This document shows positions 16,716-25,608 of a stretch of 64,000 bases of DNA, in pieces (position 1 is the stretch's first letter; the number at the start of each line of letters is the position of its first letter). The position numbers and the translations under genes are program-made. The notes under the pieces were generated by a model. It was not told where the DNA came from, made no database searches, and worked only from the letters and a program-made list of their open reading frames with translations. Origin of the DNA: Pseudorhodoferax sp965279475 (GTDB lineage Bacteria > Pseudomonadota > Gammaproteobacteria > Burkholderiales > Burkholderiaceae_C); contig CBDIIA010000003.1 of NCBI GenBank assembly GCA_965279475.1, positions 4,340,001 through 4,404,000 on the forward strand. Reading direction: 5' to 3'.

Positions 16716-19700
16716 CGGACACCCGCCCGCCCCCGGACCCCAGCGGTGCCCCCTCCGCATCTGCGGCTCCGCGCAGCAAGGGGCGCCGCGTCGCGCGTGC
16801 GCTGGGCTGGTCGATGACGGGTCTTCTTGTGTTGCTGCTCGCCGTGGGCGGCGGCGCCTGGTGGTGGGCCGGCACGCCGCAGTCGCTGGGCGCGGTGCTG
16901 GGCTACGTGCTGCGTTATCTGCCGGCAGACCAGAAACTGGAGGTGCGCGACGTCGAGGCTTCCTTGCTCGGCGGCGGCCGCATCGGCTGGCTGCGCTGGA
17001 GCAGCCCGACGCTGGCGGTCGAGGTGACCGATCTCGACATCGGCTGGCGGCTGCGCCCGCTGCTCGCGCGCCGGCTGGAGCTGGGCAAGCTCAGCGCCGC
17101 AAAGGTCGTGGCGACGCCGATCGCCGCCGCACAGCCCCAACCAGCCGCGCCGCTGCAGAGCCTGGTGCTGCCGATCGAGATCGACGCGCCCTTCGCCGTG
17201 CAGCAGATCGACTGGAACGGCCCGCCGACCACCACCGTCAAGGCGCTCGCCGGGCACTACCGCTACGCGGGCGACCGTCACCAGTTGCAGATCGACGGCA
17301 TCGACGTCGCCGACGGCCGCTACCAGGGCCAGCTGAGCCTGCAGGGCGCGACGCCGCTGGCCATCGACGCCAGCCTGCGCGGCAGGATCCAGGTGCCGAT
17401 GGCCCCCGGCACCATGCCGCTCGTGGTGCAGGCCGAGGCCACCCTCCACGGCACGCTGGCCGCACCCGACGCACGGCTGGCCGTGTCGGCACGGGTCGCG
17501 CCCGAAGGCGGCACGGGTGCCGACCAGGCCATGCGCGCGACGGTGGACGCCGAGATCGCGCCCTGGGCCGCCCAGCCCATCGTCGCCGGCAAGGCCGATC
17601 TCGCTCGCATCGATGCCGCGCGCTTCTGGCCCGGCGCGCCGACGACCGACCTGAGCGGCCGCATCGACGCCGGCCCGAGCCCCACGCCCGGCACGAACGG
17701 CAGCACGGCCTGGCAGGCACGCGCCGACATCCGCAATGCGGCGCCCGGCCCTTGGAACGCACACAAGCTGCCAGTGACGCGCGTCGATGCGCAGCTGCGC
17801 TACGACGGCCAGCGCTGGACATTCGCGCCAAGCACGGTCGAACTGGCCGACGGCCAGGTGCAGCTCGAAGGCCACTGGAGCCCCGCGCCCCTGCCCTGGC
17901 AGGTCGAAGCCAGCGTGCGCCAGGTCAAGCCTGCGCTGCTGTACACGGGGCTCGACACGGCGCCGGTCAGCGGCCGCGTCCAGGCGCAGGCACAAGACGG
18001 CGCCATCCGCTTCGATCTGGCCCTGAAGGCCGAACCCGGGCGCAGCACGGCAGCGGCCGGCGGCGCGCTGCTGGGCGGCTTTCGCATCGACCAGGCGCAG
18101 GCAGTCGGGCAGTGGCGCGACCAGACGCTCGACTTGCAGAAGCTGCGCGTCGACGCCGGCCCGGCCCGTGTCGAGGGCACGGCGCGCGCGCAGTTCACCC
18201 AGAAAAGTGGCAGTGCCAAGATCGATCTGGTAGCACCGGGCGCCACCGTGCGTGTAGAAGGCCAAGCCGCACCGGCGCAAGGCAACGGCCAAGGCCGCAT
18301 CGAGATCAGCGATGCGGATGCGCTGCAGCGCTGGGTAGCGGGACTGCCGGGCATGGCCAACGTGTTCGCCGGCGCTGCCGCCAGCGGAGCTGCACGCGTC
18401 GATGCACGCTGGCAAGGCGGCTGGGCGGGATGGCAACAACAGCTGGCCAGCCCCTCGACGGCGGTCAAGGGCCTCACCGTGCAACTGGCGCTGGCCACGC
18501 CGCGCTTCGACCTGCAGTTGCCGGCCAGCGCGGCCACGCCCGCGCCCAGCCGCCTGCAGCTGCGCGACCTGCGCGCCGAACTCGCCGGCTCGCCGGCCGA
18601 GGCCACACTGTCGCTGGACGGCACGGCGGCGTTGAATGCGCAAGAGCTGACGCTGCGCGCACGGGCCAGCGGCGGCATCGCTGGTCAGGACCAGTGGCGG
18701 CTGGCGCTCGCCAGCCTGCGCGCGCAGGCCAAGCTGCCTGGCTCGCCACAGACCACGCCCTGGACCGTCGAGCTGGACGCTCCGCTGCAGATGAGCCTGC
18801 GTCGCGCAGCCCTGTCTTCTGCACCTCCCGCCTCTCCTGCATCTCCCGCGAACGCTGCCAACGCCATGGCCGGCTGGCGGCTGGAGGCCTCGGCCGCCAG
18901 CGCGTCGGTGCGCGGGCCGGCGGCCGGCGCCGTGCGGCTCGAGTGGCAGCCGCTGCTCTTCGTGCAGTCGCCACCGGCTGCCGGCAGCAGCACGCCACGC
19001 TACCAGTTGCGCAGCCAGGGCCGTTTGCTCGGGCTGCCGATGGCCTGGGCGCAGCTGCTGGGCGGCGACTTCGATCTGCAGCAGCGCACCGGCATCAGCG
19101 GTGACCTGGTGCTCGACGGCGCCTGGGACATCGATGCCGGCGACAGCCTGCGTGCCAACGCAAGGATCTTGCGCCGCAGCGGCGACATCCGCGTGCGGGC
19201 GGGCGACGACGCACAGATCCGCCGCATCCGCACCGAAGGCACGGGCACGCTCAGCGAGACCCGCTTCGACGATGGCCAGCGGGCCGATGCGCCGGCGACG
19301 CCGGCCGGCATCCGCCGGGCCGAACTGACGCTCAGCGCGGTTGGCGACGACGTGCGGGCGCAGCTGCAATGGGACACCGAACGCGCGGGCCAGGCCACGG
19401 CCGACATCCGCACCCGCGTGGTCCAGCGCGACGGTGCCTGGTCGTGGCCGGAGGACGCGCCTCTCTCCGGCGCCGTGCAGGCCAGCATGCCGGACGTCGG
19501 CGTGTGGTCGGTGCTGGCACCGCCGGCATGGCGCATCGACGGCACGCTGGCGGCCAACGCCACGCTGGCCGGCACCCGCGCGGCACCGCAGTGGAACGGC
19601 TCGCTCAGCGCCGACCGCCTGGCCATCAAGGCGGCGGTCGAAGGCGTGGAACTGCGCGATGGCCGGCTGCGCGCCACGCTGCGCGGCAACACGCTGGTGA

Positions 19701-20893
19701 TCGACGACTTCACGCTGCAAGGCGGCAGCGCCAGCCGCGCACGCATTGCCGGCCCCGGCGGCAACCTGAGCACCGTGAGCAGCGAGGCGGCCAAGGACGG
19801 CGGCGAGCTGAAGGCCAGCGGCGAAGTGCGCTGGGGGGCCCCATCGACCGGCGCCTCGGCCGGTGCGTCGGAGCTGCAGATGGCCTTGAGCGTGCGGCTG
19901 CGGGCGCTGCGGGTGCTGGTGCGCAGCGATCGGCAGGTCACGGTGTCGGGCCAGCTGCAGGCCGCGCTCGAGCAGGGCCAGATCAACCTGCGCGGCGTGC
20001 TGACGGCCGACCGTGGCGTCATCATCCTGCCCGACGAGACCGCGCCGACGCTCGGCTCCGACGTCGTCATCCGCTCGGCCGCGATCGCGCGCGAGGCCGC
20101 AGCGAAACAGGCCAAGGCCGCCGCCTCGGCCGATGCCGCCTTCCAGCGTGAAGCCGCCGCGACGCCGCGCAAGCCGCCCGACATCGCCGTCACCATCGAC
20201 ATGGGCACCGACTTCGCCGTGCAGGGCCATGGCCTGACCACGCGGCTCGGCGGCCAGATCGAGGTGCGCAGCAGTGCGGCCACGGGTGGGCAGCCGCGCA
20301 TCACCGGCGAGATCCGAACGGTCAACGGACGCTACCGCGCCTACGGCCAGCAACTCGATGTCGACTCGGGCGTGGCGCGGTTCAACGGCCCCTACGACAA
20401 CCCTTCGCTCGACATCCTGGCGCTGCGGCCCAACATCGAGCAGAAGGCCGGCGTGCGCATCACCGGGCCGGCGCAGTCGCCGCGTGTGGCGCTCTATTCG
20501 CAGCCCACGCTGACCGATGCCGAAACCCTCTCGTGGATGATGCTCGGCCGCGCCACGTCGGGCGGCGGTGCCGAGGCCGCGGTGATGCAGCAGGCCGCGC
20601 TGGCACTGCTCGGCGGCTTCGGCCCCAAGGGCGGCGGCGGCAACTTCGCCAGCCGCTTCGGCCTCGACGAGATCGGCTTCAAGGGCCCGGAGACCGGCGA
20701 GGCGCTGCGCAACTCGGCGATCACGCTGGGCAAACGCCTGTCGAACGAGGTCTACGTGACCTACGAAGCCAGCCTGGCCGGCGCCCTGGGCACGCTCTAC
20801 ATCTTCTACGACCTGACGCGCCACCTGGCGCTGCGCGGCCAGGCCGGCACCCGCGGCGCGATCGACCTGATCTACACCATCACCTTCGATTGA
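16712..20893 (+). CDS. tamB: Translocation and assembly module subunit TamB
   Basis: A 1393-residue inner-membrane-anchored protein with a long repetitive beta-strand body that bridges the periplasm to TamA, proposed as a groove for phospholipid transfer. One N-terminal membrane helix lies at about residues 30-55 (LLVLLLAVGGGAWWWAG). The body is Ala/Gln-rich beta repeats. The C-terminal 340 residues are the conserved TamB (DUF490) domain, ending in YVTYEASLAGALGTLYIFYD and a final IDLIYTITFD. The start codon is TTG, overlapping the tamA stop (TTGA), so translation is coupled. The protein is longer than the E. coli one (about 1260 residues). Confidence 0.93.
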   Translation: MTDTRPPPDPSGAPSASAAPRSKGRRVARALGWSMTGLLVLLLAVGGGAWWWAGTPQSLGAVLGYVLRYLPADQKLEVRDVEASLLGGGRIGWLRWSSPTLAVEVTDLDIGWRLRPLLARRLELGKLSAAKVVATPIAAAQPQPAAPLQSLVLPIEIDAPFAVQQIDWNGPPTTTVKALAGHYRYAGDRHQLQIDGIDVADGRYQGQLSLQGATPLAIDASLRGRIQVPMAPGTMPLVVQAEATLHGTLAAPDARLAVSARVAPEGGTGADQAMRATVDAEIAPWAAQPIVAGKADLARIDAARFWPGAPTTDLSGRIDAGPSPTPGTNGSTAWQARADIRNAAPGPWNAHKLPVTRVDAQLRYDGQRWTFAPSTVELADGQVQLEGHWSPAPLPWQVEASVRQVKPALLYTGLDTAPVSGRVQAQAQDGAIRFDLALKAEPGRSTAAAGGALLGGFRIDQAQAVGQWRDQTLDLQKLRVDAGPARVEGTARAQFTQKSGSAKIDLVAPGATVRVEGQAAPAQGNGQGRIEISDADALQRWVAGLPGMANVFAGAAASGAARVDARWQGGWAGWQQQLASPSTAVKGLTVQLALATPRFDLQLPASAATPAPSRLQLRDLRAELAGSPAEATLSLDGTAALNAQELTLRARASGGIAGQDQWRLALASLRAQAKLPGSPQTTPWTVELDAPLQMSLRRAALSSAPPASPASPANAANAMAGWRLEASAASASVRGPAAGAVRLEWQPLLFVQSPPAAGSSTPRYQLRSQGRLLGLPMAWAQLLGGDFDLQQRTGISGDLVLDGAWDIDAGDSLRANARILRRSGDIRVRAGDDAQIRRIRTEGTGTLSETRFDDGQRADAPATPAGIRRAELTLSAVGDDVRAQLQWDTERAGQATADIRTRVVQRDGAWSWPEDAPLSGAVQASMPDVGVWSVLAPPAWRIDGTLAANATLAGTRAAPQWNGSLSADRLAIKAAVEGVELRDGRLRATLRGNTLVIDDFTLQGGSASRARIAGPGGNLSTVSSEAAKDGGELKASGEVRWGAPSTGASAGASELQMALSVRLRALRVLVRSDRQVTVSGQLQAALEQGQINLRGVLTADRGVIILPDETAPTLGSDVVIRSAAIAREAAAKQAKAAASADAAFQREAAATPRKPPDIAVTIDMGTDFAVQGHGLTTRLGGQIEVRSSAATGGQPRITGEIRTVNGRYRAYGQQLDVDSGVARFNGPYDNPSLDILALRPNIEQKAGVRITGPAQSPRVALYSQPTLTDAETLSWMMLGRATSGGGAEAAVMQQAALALLGGFGPKGGGGNFASRFGLDEIGFKGPETGEALRNSAITLGKRLSNEVYVTYEASLAGALGTLYIFYDLTRHLALRGQAGTRGAIDLIYTITFD

Positions 20894-20941
20894 CGGCGTC
20901 GGTCCGATCATGTGGAGCACGCCCCCTACAATCCCGGGTTG

Positions 20942-21016
20942 CCCTTCGTAGTTCAATGGATAGAACGAGTGCCTCCTAAGTGCTAGATACAGGTTCGATT
21001 CCTGTCGAGGGGACCA
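20942..21016 (+). tRNA. tRNA-Arg (anticodon CCT)
   Basis: The sequence folds as a complete cloverleaf. The acceptor stem is CCCTTCG paired with CGAGGGG (one G-T pair), the D arm GTTC/GAAC, the anticodon arm AGTGC/GTGCT with loop CTCCTAA, and the T arm ACAGG/CCTGT around TTCGATT. A discriminator and an encoded CCA follow at 21013-21016. Anticodon CCT reads AGG arginine codons, which are rare in this GC-rich genome. A TACAAT -10 box at 20927-20932 fits a start just before the 5' end. No integrase or att repeat is visible beside it. Confidence 0.96.
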
Positions 21017-21035
21017 GGTGCCGGTCGGCCTGCGT

Positions 21036-21851
21036 TCAACGCGCCGGAGCGGGTTCGAGCCCCCGCATCCGGATCACCGGCACGGCTTCGGGCGAGACAA
21101 AGTAGGCGATCATTTTCCTGGCGGCCTCCGGTTGCCGGGCCGTCGTCGCGATGCCCGCCGAGAACACCGTCATGCGCTGCACCTCGGGCGGCAGCACACC
21201 GATGAAATCGGTTCCCGCGATCGGCAGCAGTTCGCTGACCTGCTGCATGCCCAGAGCCGCGTCGCCGCGCGCGACGACCGTGCCGACACGCTCGCTCAGG
21301 ATCCGCTTGCTCTTGGGTTTGACCTCGGCTTCGATGCCGAGGATCTTGAGCATCTCGGTCTCGTAGTAGGTACCGCTGGCGCTGGCCGAGTAGGCGATCG
21401 ATGGTGCGGCCAGCAGGGTCTGCTTGAGGGCCTCCACCGTGCTGATGTCCGGCCTGGGCGTTCCGCTGCGGACCGAGAAGCCGATCAGCGAATGCACCAG
21501 ATCGACCTGGCTGCCCCGCACGACCTTGCCTTGCGCCACCAGCGCGTCCAGCGCCGGGCGCGCAAGGATCACCACATCGACCGGTTCACCCCGGTCCATC
21601 CGGCTCGGGATCGAATCGCTCGCGCCGCCCATTGACGAGCCGTAAGCCGTCTTGACGGTGTCGCCGCTCAGGCGCTCGTACGCGGGACGCAGGTCGTCGT
21701 AGGCGGCTGCGAACCCGCCTGAAGTCATCACATGGATATCCTTCGGGGCGGGCTTGCCGGTCCATCCGGCGCATCCGGCCAGGCACAGGGCCGTGGTCAG
21801 CAGCGCGGCGCGGCGGGTGAAAGCGGCACCGGAAATGAGGCGCGTCGGCAT
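21036..21851 (-). CDS. Orphan ModA-like (PBP type 2) periplasmic lipoprotein
   Basis: A 271-residue solute-binding protein with a lipoprotein signal (LCLAGCAG, lipidated Cys at about 27). The mature part begins with IHVMTSGGFAAAYDDLRPAYE and contains TAYGSSMGGASDSIPSRM and PVDVVILARPALDALVAQGKV, the pattern of molybdate-binding ModA-type proteins. Residues for oxyanion binding are plausible (S in GSSMGG, YSASASGTYYE) but the ligand is not determined. No ABC permease or ATPase is adjacent: it stands between tRNA-Arg and yqaA. It may bind a non-metal ligand or act as a sensor. Confidence 0.78.
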   Translation of the reverse strand: MPTRLISGAAFTRRAALLTTALCLAGCAGWTGKPAPKDIHVMTSGGFAAAYDDLRPAYERLSGDTVKTAYGSSMGGASDSIPSRMDRGEPVDVVILARPALDALVAQGKVVRGSQVDLVHSLIGFSVRSGTPRPDISTVEALKQTLLAAPSIAYSASASGTYYETEMLKILGIEAEVKPKSKRILSERVGTVVARGDAALGMQQVSELLPIAGTDFIGVLPPEVQRMTVFSAGIATTARQPEAARKMIAYFVSPEAVPVIRMRGLEPAPAR

Positions 21852-21973
21852 GGGCTGTCCCGTGGAAGTCTTGGCCCATCCATCCTAGGCCGCAAAGCGA
21901 CCGGCCGGCGGCCGAAGGGCTCGGGGTTAACGCGGAGGTCGACACCGCCAGCCCGAAGGCCGCGATCGACGCT

Positions 21974-22453
21974 TCAGCGCATCGCGCCGGGGAACATCCA
22001 GACCAGCGAGCCCGTCATCACCAGATATCGCAGGAACTTGCCGATCGCCATGTAGAACAGGCACGGCCAGAACGGCAGCTTGAGCCAGCCGGCGACGGCG
22101 CACAGCGGGTCGCCGACGGCGGGCAGCCAGGCCAGCAGGCAGGCCTTGGGGCCGAGGCGCTTCAACCAGCCCAGCACCCGCACGTGGTGCGATGAATGCG
22201 CGTAGCGGTCGGCGACCTTGTGTGCGCCATAGCCCATCCACCAGTCGAGCGCGCCACCCAGCGTGTTGCCGGCTGTGGCCACGAGCACGGCGGGCCAGAA
22301 GAGTTCGGGGTTGAGCTTCACCAGACCGAACACCACCGGCTCGGACCCGAGCGGCAACAGCGTGGCCGAGATGAACGACACGATGAACACCGTGCTGAGC
22401 CCGAACTTGGGCAGAGCCAGCGCCGTCAGCAGTTGTTCGAGCCAGAGTTCCAT
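21974..22453 (-). CDS. yqaA: YqaA-family (DedA/VTT-like) membrane protein
   Basis: A 159-residue membrane protein with four to five hydrophobic segments. The conserved features of the YqaA group are FISATLLPLGSEP (residues 28-40), AGNTLGGALDWWMG (61-74) and the LLAWLPAVGDPLCAVAGWL block (about 107-125), which corresponds to the re-entrant loop of DedA-type transporters. DedA relatives move phospholipid carriers or ions across the inner membrane; the function of YqaA itself is not established. It diverges from dusB across 144 bp. Confidence 0.85.
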   Translation of the reverse strand: MELWLEQLLTALALPKFGLSTVFIVSFISATLLPLGSEPVVFGLVKLNPELFWPAVLVATAGNTLGGALDWWMGYGAHKVADRYAHSSHHVRVLGWLKRLGPKACLLAWLPAVGDPLCAVAGWLKLPFWPCLFYMAIGKFLRYLVMTGSLVWMFPGAMR

Positions 22454-22528
22454 GGGCCGGGCCAGTATAGGGGGCGCCGGACCAGGCCCGGGGTAGGGCG
22501 GCGCGCCGTCTGCAAATCATTTCAATTG

Positions 22529-22540
22529 CTGAAATTTCAG
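22529..22540. promoter_or_regulatory. Perfect 12-bp palindrome upstream of dusB
   Basis: CTGAAATTTCAG is a perfect palindrome 58 nt before the dusB ATG, between a possible TTCAAT -35 (22521-22526) and a TAGAAT -10 at about 22546-22551. It could be an operator for the dusB-fis operon. No regulator is recognised. Confidence 0.3.
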
Positions 22541-22597
22541 GCAGCTAGAATCACGTCCCTCCCGCCCCTCCGTCTTTCGATCCCCCCGCCTCCTCCC

Positions 22598-23644
22598 ATG
22601 CACATCGGCTCTATTGCCCTGGCAAACCGTCTGTTTGTTGCCCCGATGGCGGGCGTGACCGACCGGCCGTTCCGCCGCCTGTGCAAGGAGCTTGGTGCGG
22701 GTTATGCGGTGAGCGAGATGGTCACCTCGCGGCGCGACCTGTGGGACACGCTGAAGACCTCGCGCCGTGCCAACCACGATGGCGAGGTGGCGCCGATCGC
22801 CGTGCAGATCGCCGGCACCGAACCGCAGATGATGGCCGAGGCCGCAGCGCACAACATCGACCGCGGCGCCCAGATCATCGACATCAACATGGGCTGCCCC
22901 GCCAAGAAGGTCTGCAACAAGTGGGCCGGCTCGGCGCTGATGCAGGACGAGCCGCTGGCGCTGGCCATCGTCGAAGCGGTGGTGGCGGCCTGCGCGCCGC
23001 ACGGCGTGCCGGTCACGCTGAAGATGCGCACCGGCTGGTGCCAGGCGCAACGCAATGCGGTGTCGCTGGCGCGCGCCGCAGAGAGTGCCGGCGTGCAGAT
23101 GCTCACCGTGCACGGCCGCACGCGCGAACAAGGCTACAAGGGCGCGGCCGAATACGACACGATTGCGCAGGTGAAGGCCGCCGTGCGCGTGCCGGTCGTG
23201 GCCAACGGCGACATCACGACGCCGGAGAAGGCGCGCGAGGTGCTGCTGGCCACCGGCGCAGACGCGGTGATGATCGGCCGCGCCGCACAGGGCAGGCCCT
23301 GGATCTTTCGCGAGATCGCGCACTTCCTCGACACCGGCACGCACCTGGCAGCGCCGCTGGTCGGCGAGGTCAAGCGCCTGCTGCTCGACCACCTACAGGA
23401 CCACTACGCGCTGTACGGCGAATTCACCGGCGTGCGCACCGCACGCAAGCACATCGGCTGGTATGTGAAGGCGCTGCCGGGCGGCGAAGAGTTCCGGACC
23501 ACGATGAACCTGATCGAAGAGCCGGCTCGGCAGCTGGCCGCGGTCGCCGATTTCATGGACGCGCTGGGCGCACGTTTCGACCGACTGCCGCAGGCGGCGA
23601 CGGGCACACGCACCGAGGACCACATGGAGGAGACCGCAACGTGA
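22598..23644 (+). CDS. dusB: tRNA-dihydrouridine synthase B
   Basis: A 348-residue FMN enzyme that reduces specific uridines to dihydrouridine in the D loop of tRNAs with NADPH. The TIM-barrel FMN-binding start is APMAGVTDRPFRRLCKELG, and the catalytic cysteine lies in NMGCPAKKVCNKWAGSALM. The VHGRTREQGYKG and ANGDITTPEKAREVL motifs bind FMN phosphate and substrate, and the C-terminal helical tRNA-binding domain (ARKHIGWYVKALPGG) is present. It is directly followed by fis with a 4-nt overlap, the conserved dusB-fis operon of proteobacteria, where this gene's expression drives Fis levels. Confidence 0.95.
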   Translation: MHIGSIALANRLFVAPMAGVTDRPFRRLCKELGAGYAVSEMVTSRRDLWDTLKTSRRANHDGEVAPIAVQIAGTEPQMMAEAAAHNIDRGAQIIDINMGCPAKKVCNKWAGSALMQDEPLALAIVEAVVAACAPHGVPVTLKMRTGWCQAQRNAVSLARAAESAGVQMLTVHGRTREQGYKGAAEYDTIAQVKAAVRVPVVANGDITTPEKAREVLLATGADAVMIGRAAQGRPWIFREIAHFLDTGTHLAAPLVGEVKRLLLDHLQDHYALYGEFTGVRTARKHIGWYVKALPGGEEFRTTMNLIEEPARQLAAVADFMDALGARFDRLPQAATGTRTEDHMEETAT

Positions 23645-23877
23645 GCAAGAAGAGCATCGAGGAGTGCGTGCGGGCCAGCCTGGAAGGCTACTTCAAGGAT
23701 CTGCACGGCATCGAGCCGAACGACATGTACGAGATGATGATCCGTGTGGTCGAAAAACCGCTGCTCGAGGTCGTGATGCAGCATGCGGACCACAACCAGT
23801 CGCGCGCGGCCGAATGGCTGGGACTGAACCGCAACACCCTGCGCAAGAAGCTGCTCGAGCACAAGCTGACGAAATAG
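23641..23877 (+). CDS. fis: Fis-family DNA-binding protein
   Basis: A 78-residue nucleoid-associated protein that bends DNA and regulates rRNA operons and recombination in enterobacteria. The whole length is the Fis core: a dimerisation helix (PNDMYEMMIRVVEKPLLEVVM) and the C-terminal helix-turn-helix NQSRAAEWLGLNRNTLRKKL. It is shorter than E. coli Fis (98 residues), lacking the N-terminal beta-hairpin arms that contact Hin invertase, as is usual in betaproteobacteria. The GTG start overlaps the dusB stop (GTGA), so translation is coupled. Confidence 0.93.
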   Translation: MSKKSIEECVRASLEGYFKDLHGIEPNDMYEMMIRVVEKPLLEVVMQHADHNQSRAAEWLGLNRNTLRKKLLEHKLTK

Positions 23878-23911
23878 TGCCCCCACCACGTTCCCCAACC
23901 GACACATCTCC

Positions 23912-25495
23912 ATGAACGCATTGATTTCCGTTTCCGACAAGACCGGCGTGCTGGCGTTCGCGCAGGCCCTGCATGGGCTGGGCATCCAGTTGCTGTCGAC
24001 CGGCGGTACCGCCAAGCTGCTGGCCGACAACGGCCTGCCGGTGACCGAGGTCGCGGAGTGGACCGGGTTCCCCGAGATGCTCGACGGCCGCGTCAAGACG
24101 CTGCACCCGCGCGTGCACGGCGGCCTGCTGGCGCGGCGCGACGTGCCGGCCCACATGGCCGCCTTGGCCGAACACGACATCCCCACCATCGATCTGCTGG
24201 TCGTCAACCTCTATCCGTTCGAAGCCACCGTCGCCAAGGCCGGCTGCACGCTGGAAGACGCGATCGAGAACATCGACATCGGCGGGCCGGCCATGGTGCG
24301 CAGTGCCGCGAAGAACTGGAAGGACGTGGCGGTGCTGACCGACGCGAGCCAGTACGAGCCCGTGCTGGCCGATCTGCGCGCCCATGGCAAGGTGGCCGAG
24401 AAGACGCGTTTTGCGTTGGCCGTCGCCGCGTTCAACCGCATCAGCAACTATGACGGCGCGATCAGCGACTACCTGTCGGCGATCGCCGACGACGGCTCGC
24501 ACGCGCTGTTCCCCGGCCAGGCCAACGGCCGCTTCGTGAAGCTGCAGGACCTGCGCTACGGCGAGAACCCGCACCAGCAGGCCGCGTTCTACCGCGACCT
24601 GTACCCGGCGCCGGGCTCGCTGGTGTCCGCGGTGCAGCTGCAGGGCAAGGAGCTGTCGTACAACAACATCGCCGACGCCGACGCCGCCTGGGAATGCGTG
24701 AAGAGTTTCGACCCGCGCGTCGACGGGCCGGCCTGCGTCATCGTCAAACACGCCAATCCCTGCGGCGTGGCGGTGGGTGCGGACGCGCTGCAGGCCTATG
24801 CCAAGGCGTTCCAGACCGACCCGACCTCGGCGTTCGGCGGCATCATCGCGCTGAACTGCGCACTCGACGAAGCCGCGGCGCTGCAGATCGCCAAACAGTT
24901 CGTCGAGGTGCTGATCGCCCCCGCCTTCACCGAGGAAGCGCTGGCGGTGTTCAAGCCCAAGGCCAACGTGCGCCTGCTGCGCATCGCACTGCCTCCGGGC
25001 GGTCCGAGTGCATGGGACCAGGGCCGCAACCTGATGGACGTGAAGCGCGTGGGTTCGGGCCTGCTGATGCAGACCGCCGACAACCACCAGTTGACGCTGG
25101 CCGACCTGAAGGTCGTCACGAAGGCGCAGCCGACCCAGCAGCAATTGAAGGATCTGCTGTTCGCGTGGAAGGTCGCGCAGTACGTCAAGTCGAACGCCAT
25201 CGTGTTCTGTGCCAACGGCATGACGATGGGCGTGGGCGCAGGCCAGATGAGCCGGCTGGATTCGGCCCGCATCGCCAGCATCAAGGCCGAACACGCCAAG
25301 CTGTCGCTGGCCGGCACGGTGGTCGCGAGCGACGCGTTCTTCCCGTTCCGCGACGGGCTCGACGTCGTGGTCGATGCGGGCGCGACCTGCGTGATCCAGC
25401 CCGGCGGCAGCATGCGCGACCAGGAGGTCATCGATGCAGCCGACGAGCGCGGCGTGGCCATGGTGTTCAGCGGCGTGCGGCACTTCCGGCACTGA
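23912..25495 (+). CDS. purH: Bifunctional AICAR formyltransferase/IMP cyclohydrolase
   Basis: A 527-residue enzyme catalysing the last two steps of IMP synthesis: formylation of AICAR with 10-formyl-THF, then ring closure. The N-terminal MGS-like cyclohydrolase domain (DKTGVLAFAQALHGLG, LLSTGGTAKLL, then GRVKTLHPRVHGG) is followed by the transformylase domain with RYGENPHQQAAFY, the catalytic VKHANPCGVA and SAFGGIIALN motifs. It lies 34 nt after fis and may be read from the dusB-fis promoter. A strong terminator hairpin follows at 25530. Confidence 0.97.
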   Translation: MNALISVSDKTGVLAFAQALHGLGIQLLSTGGTAKLLADNGLPVTEVAEWTGFPEMLDGRVKTLHPRVHGGLLARRDVPAHMAALAEHDIPTIDLLVVNLYPFEATVAKAGCTLEDAIENIDIGGPAMVRSAAKNWKDVAVLTDASQYEPVLADLRAHGKVAEKTRFALAVAAFNRISNYDGAISDYLSAIADDGSHALFPGQANGRFVKLQDLRYGENPHQQAAFYRDLYPAPGSLVSAVQLQGKELSYNNIADADAAWECVKSFDPRVDGPACVIVKHANPCGVAVGADALQAYAKAFQTDPTSAFGGIIALNCALDEAAALQIAKQFVEVLIAPAFTEEALAVFKPKANVRLLRIALPPGGPSAWDQGRNLMDVKRVGSGLLMQTADNHQLTLADLKVVTKAQPTQQQLKDLLFAWKVAQYVKSNAIVFCANGMTMGVGAGQMSRLDSARIASIKAEHAKLSLAGTVVASDAFFPFRDGLDVVVDAGATCVIQPGGSMRDQEVIDAADERGVAMVFSGVRHFRH

Positions 25496-25529
25496 GCGCA
25501 GCCGGTGCCCGCGCGCGGGCTCGGAAACA

Positions 25530-25559
25530 AGAAAGCCAGCGTGAAAACGCTGGCTTTCT
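25530..25559. terminator. Bidirectional hairpin terminator between purH and the glycine-zipper gene
   Basis: A perfect 12-bp stem, AGAAAGCCAGCG (25530-25541) and CGCTGGCTTTCT (25548-25559), with a TGAAAA loop. It lies 35 nt after the purH stop and 50 nt after the stop of the convergent glycine-zipper gene. T-rich flanks on both sides fit intrinsic termination in both directions. Confidence 0.85.
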
Positions 25560-25608
25560 GTCTTGCGGCTCTGTTGCCGCGCCAAGTACGCGCGATGGCG
25601 CGGGCAAC

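Noticed and set aside
16466..20956. A minus-strand open frame of about 1500 codons opposite tamB
   Set aside because: It mirrors the tamB codon pattern (third-position GC) and shows no motifs; tamB on the plus strand has clear domain features.
20942..21035. tRNA-Arg as an integration site for a genomic island
   Set aside because: No integrase, no repeat of the tRNA 3' end and no shift in composition were seen downstream; the neighbours are ordinary chromosomal genes.
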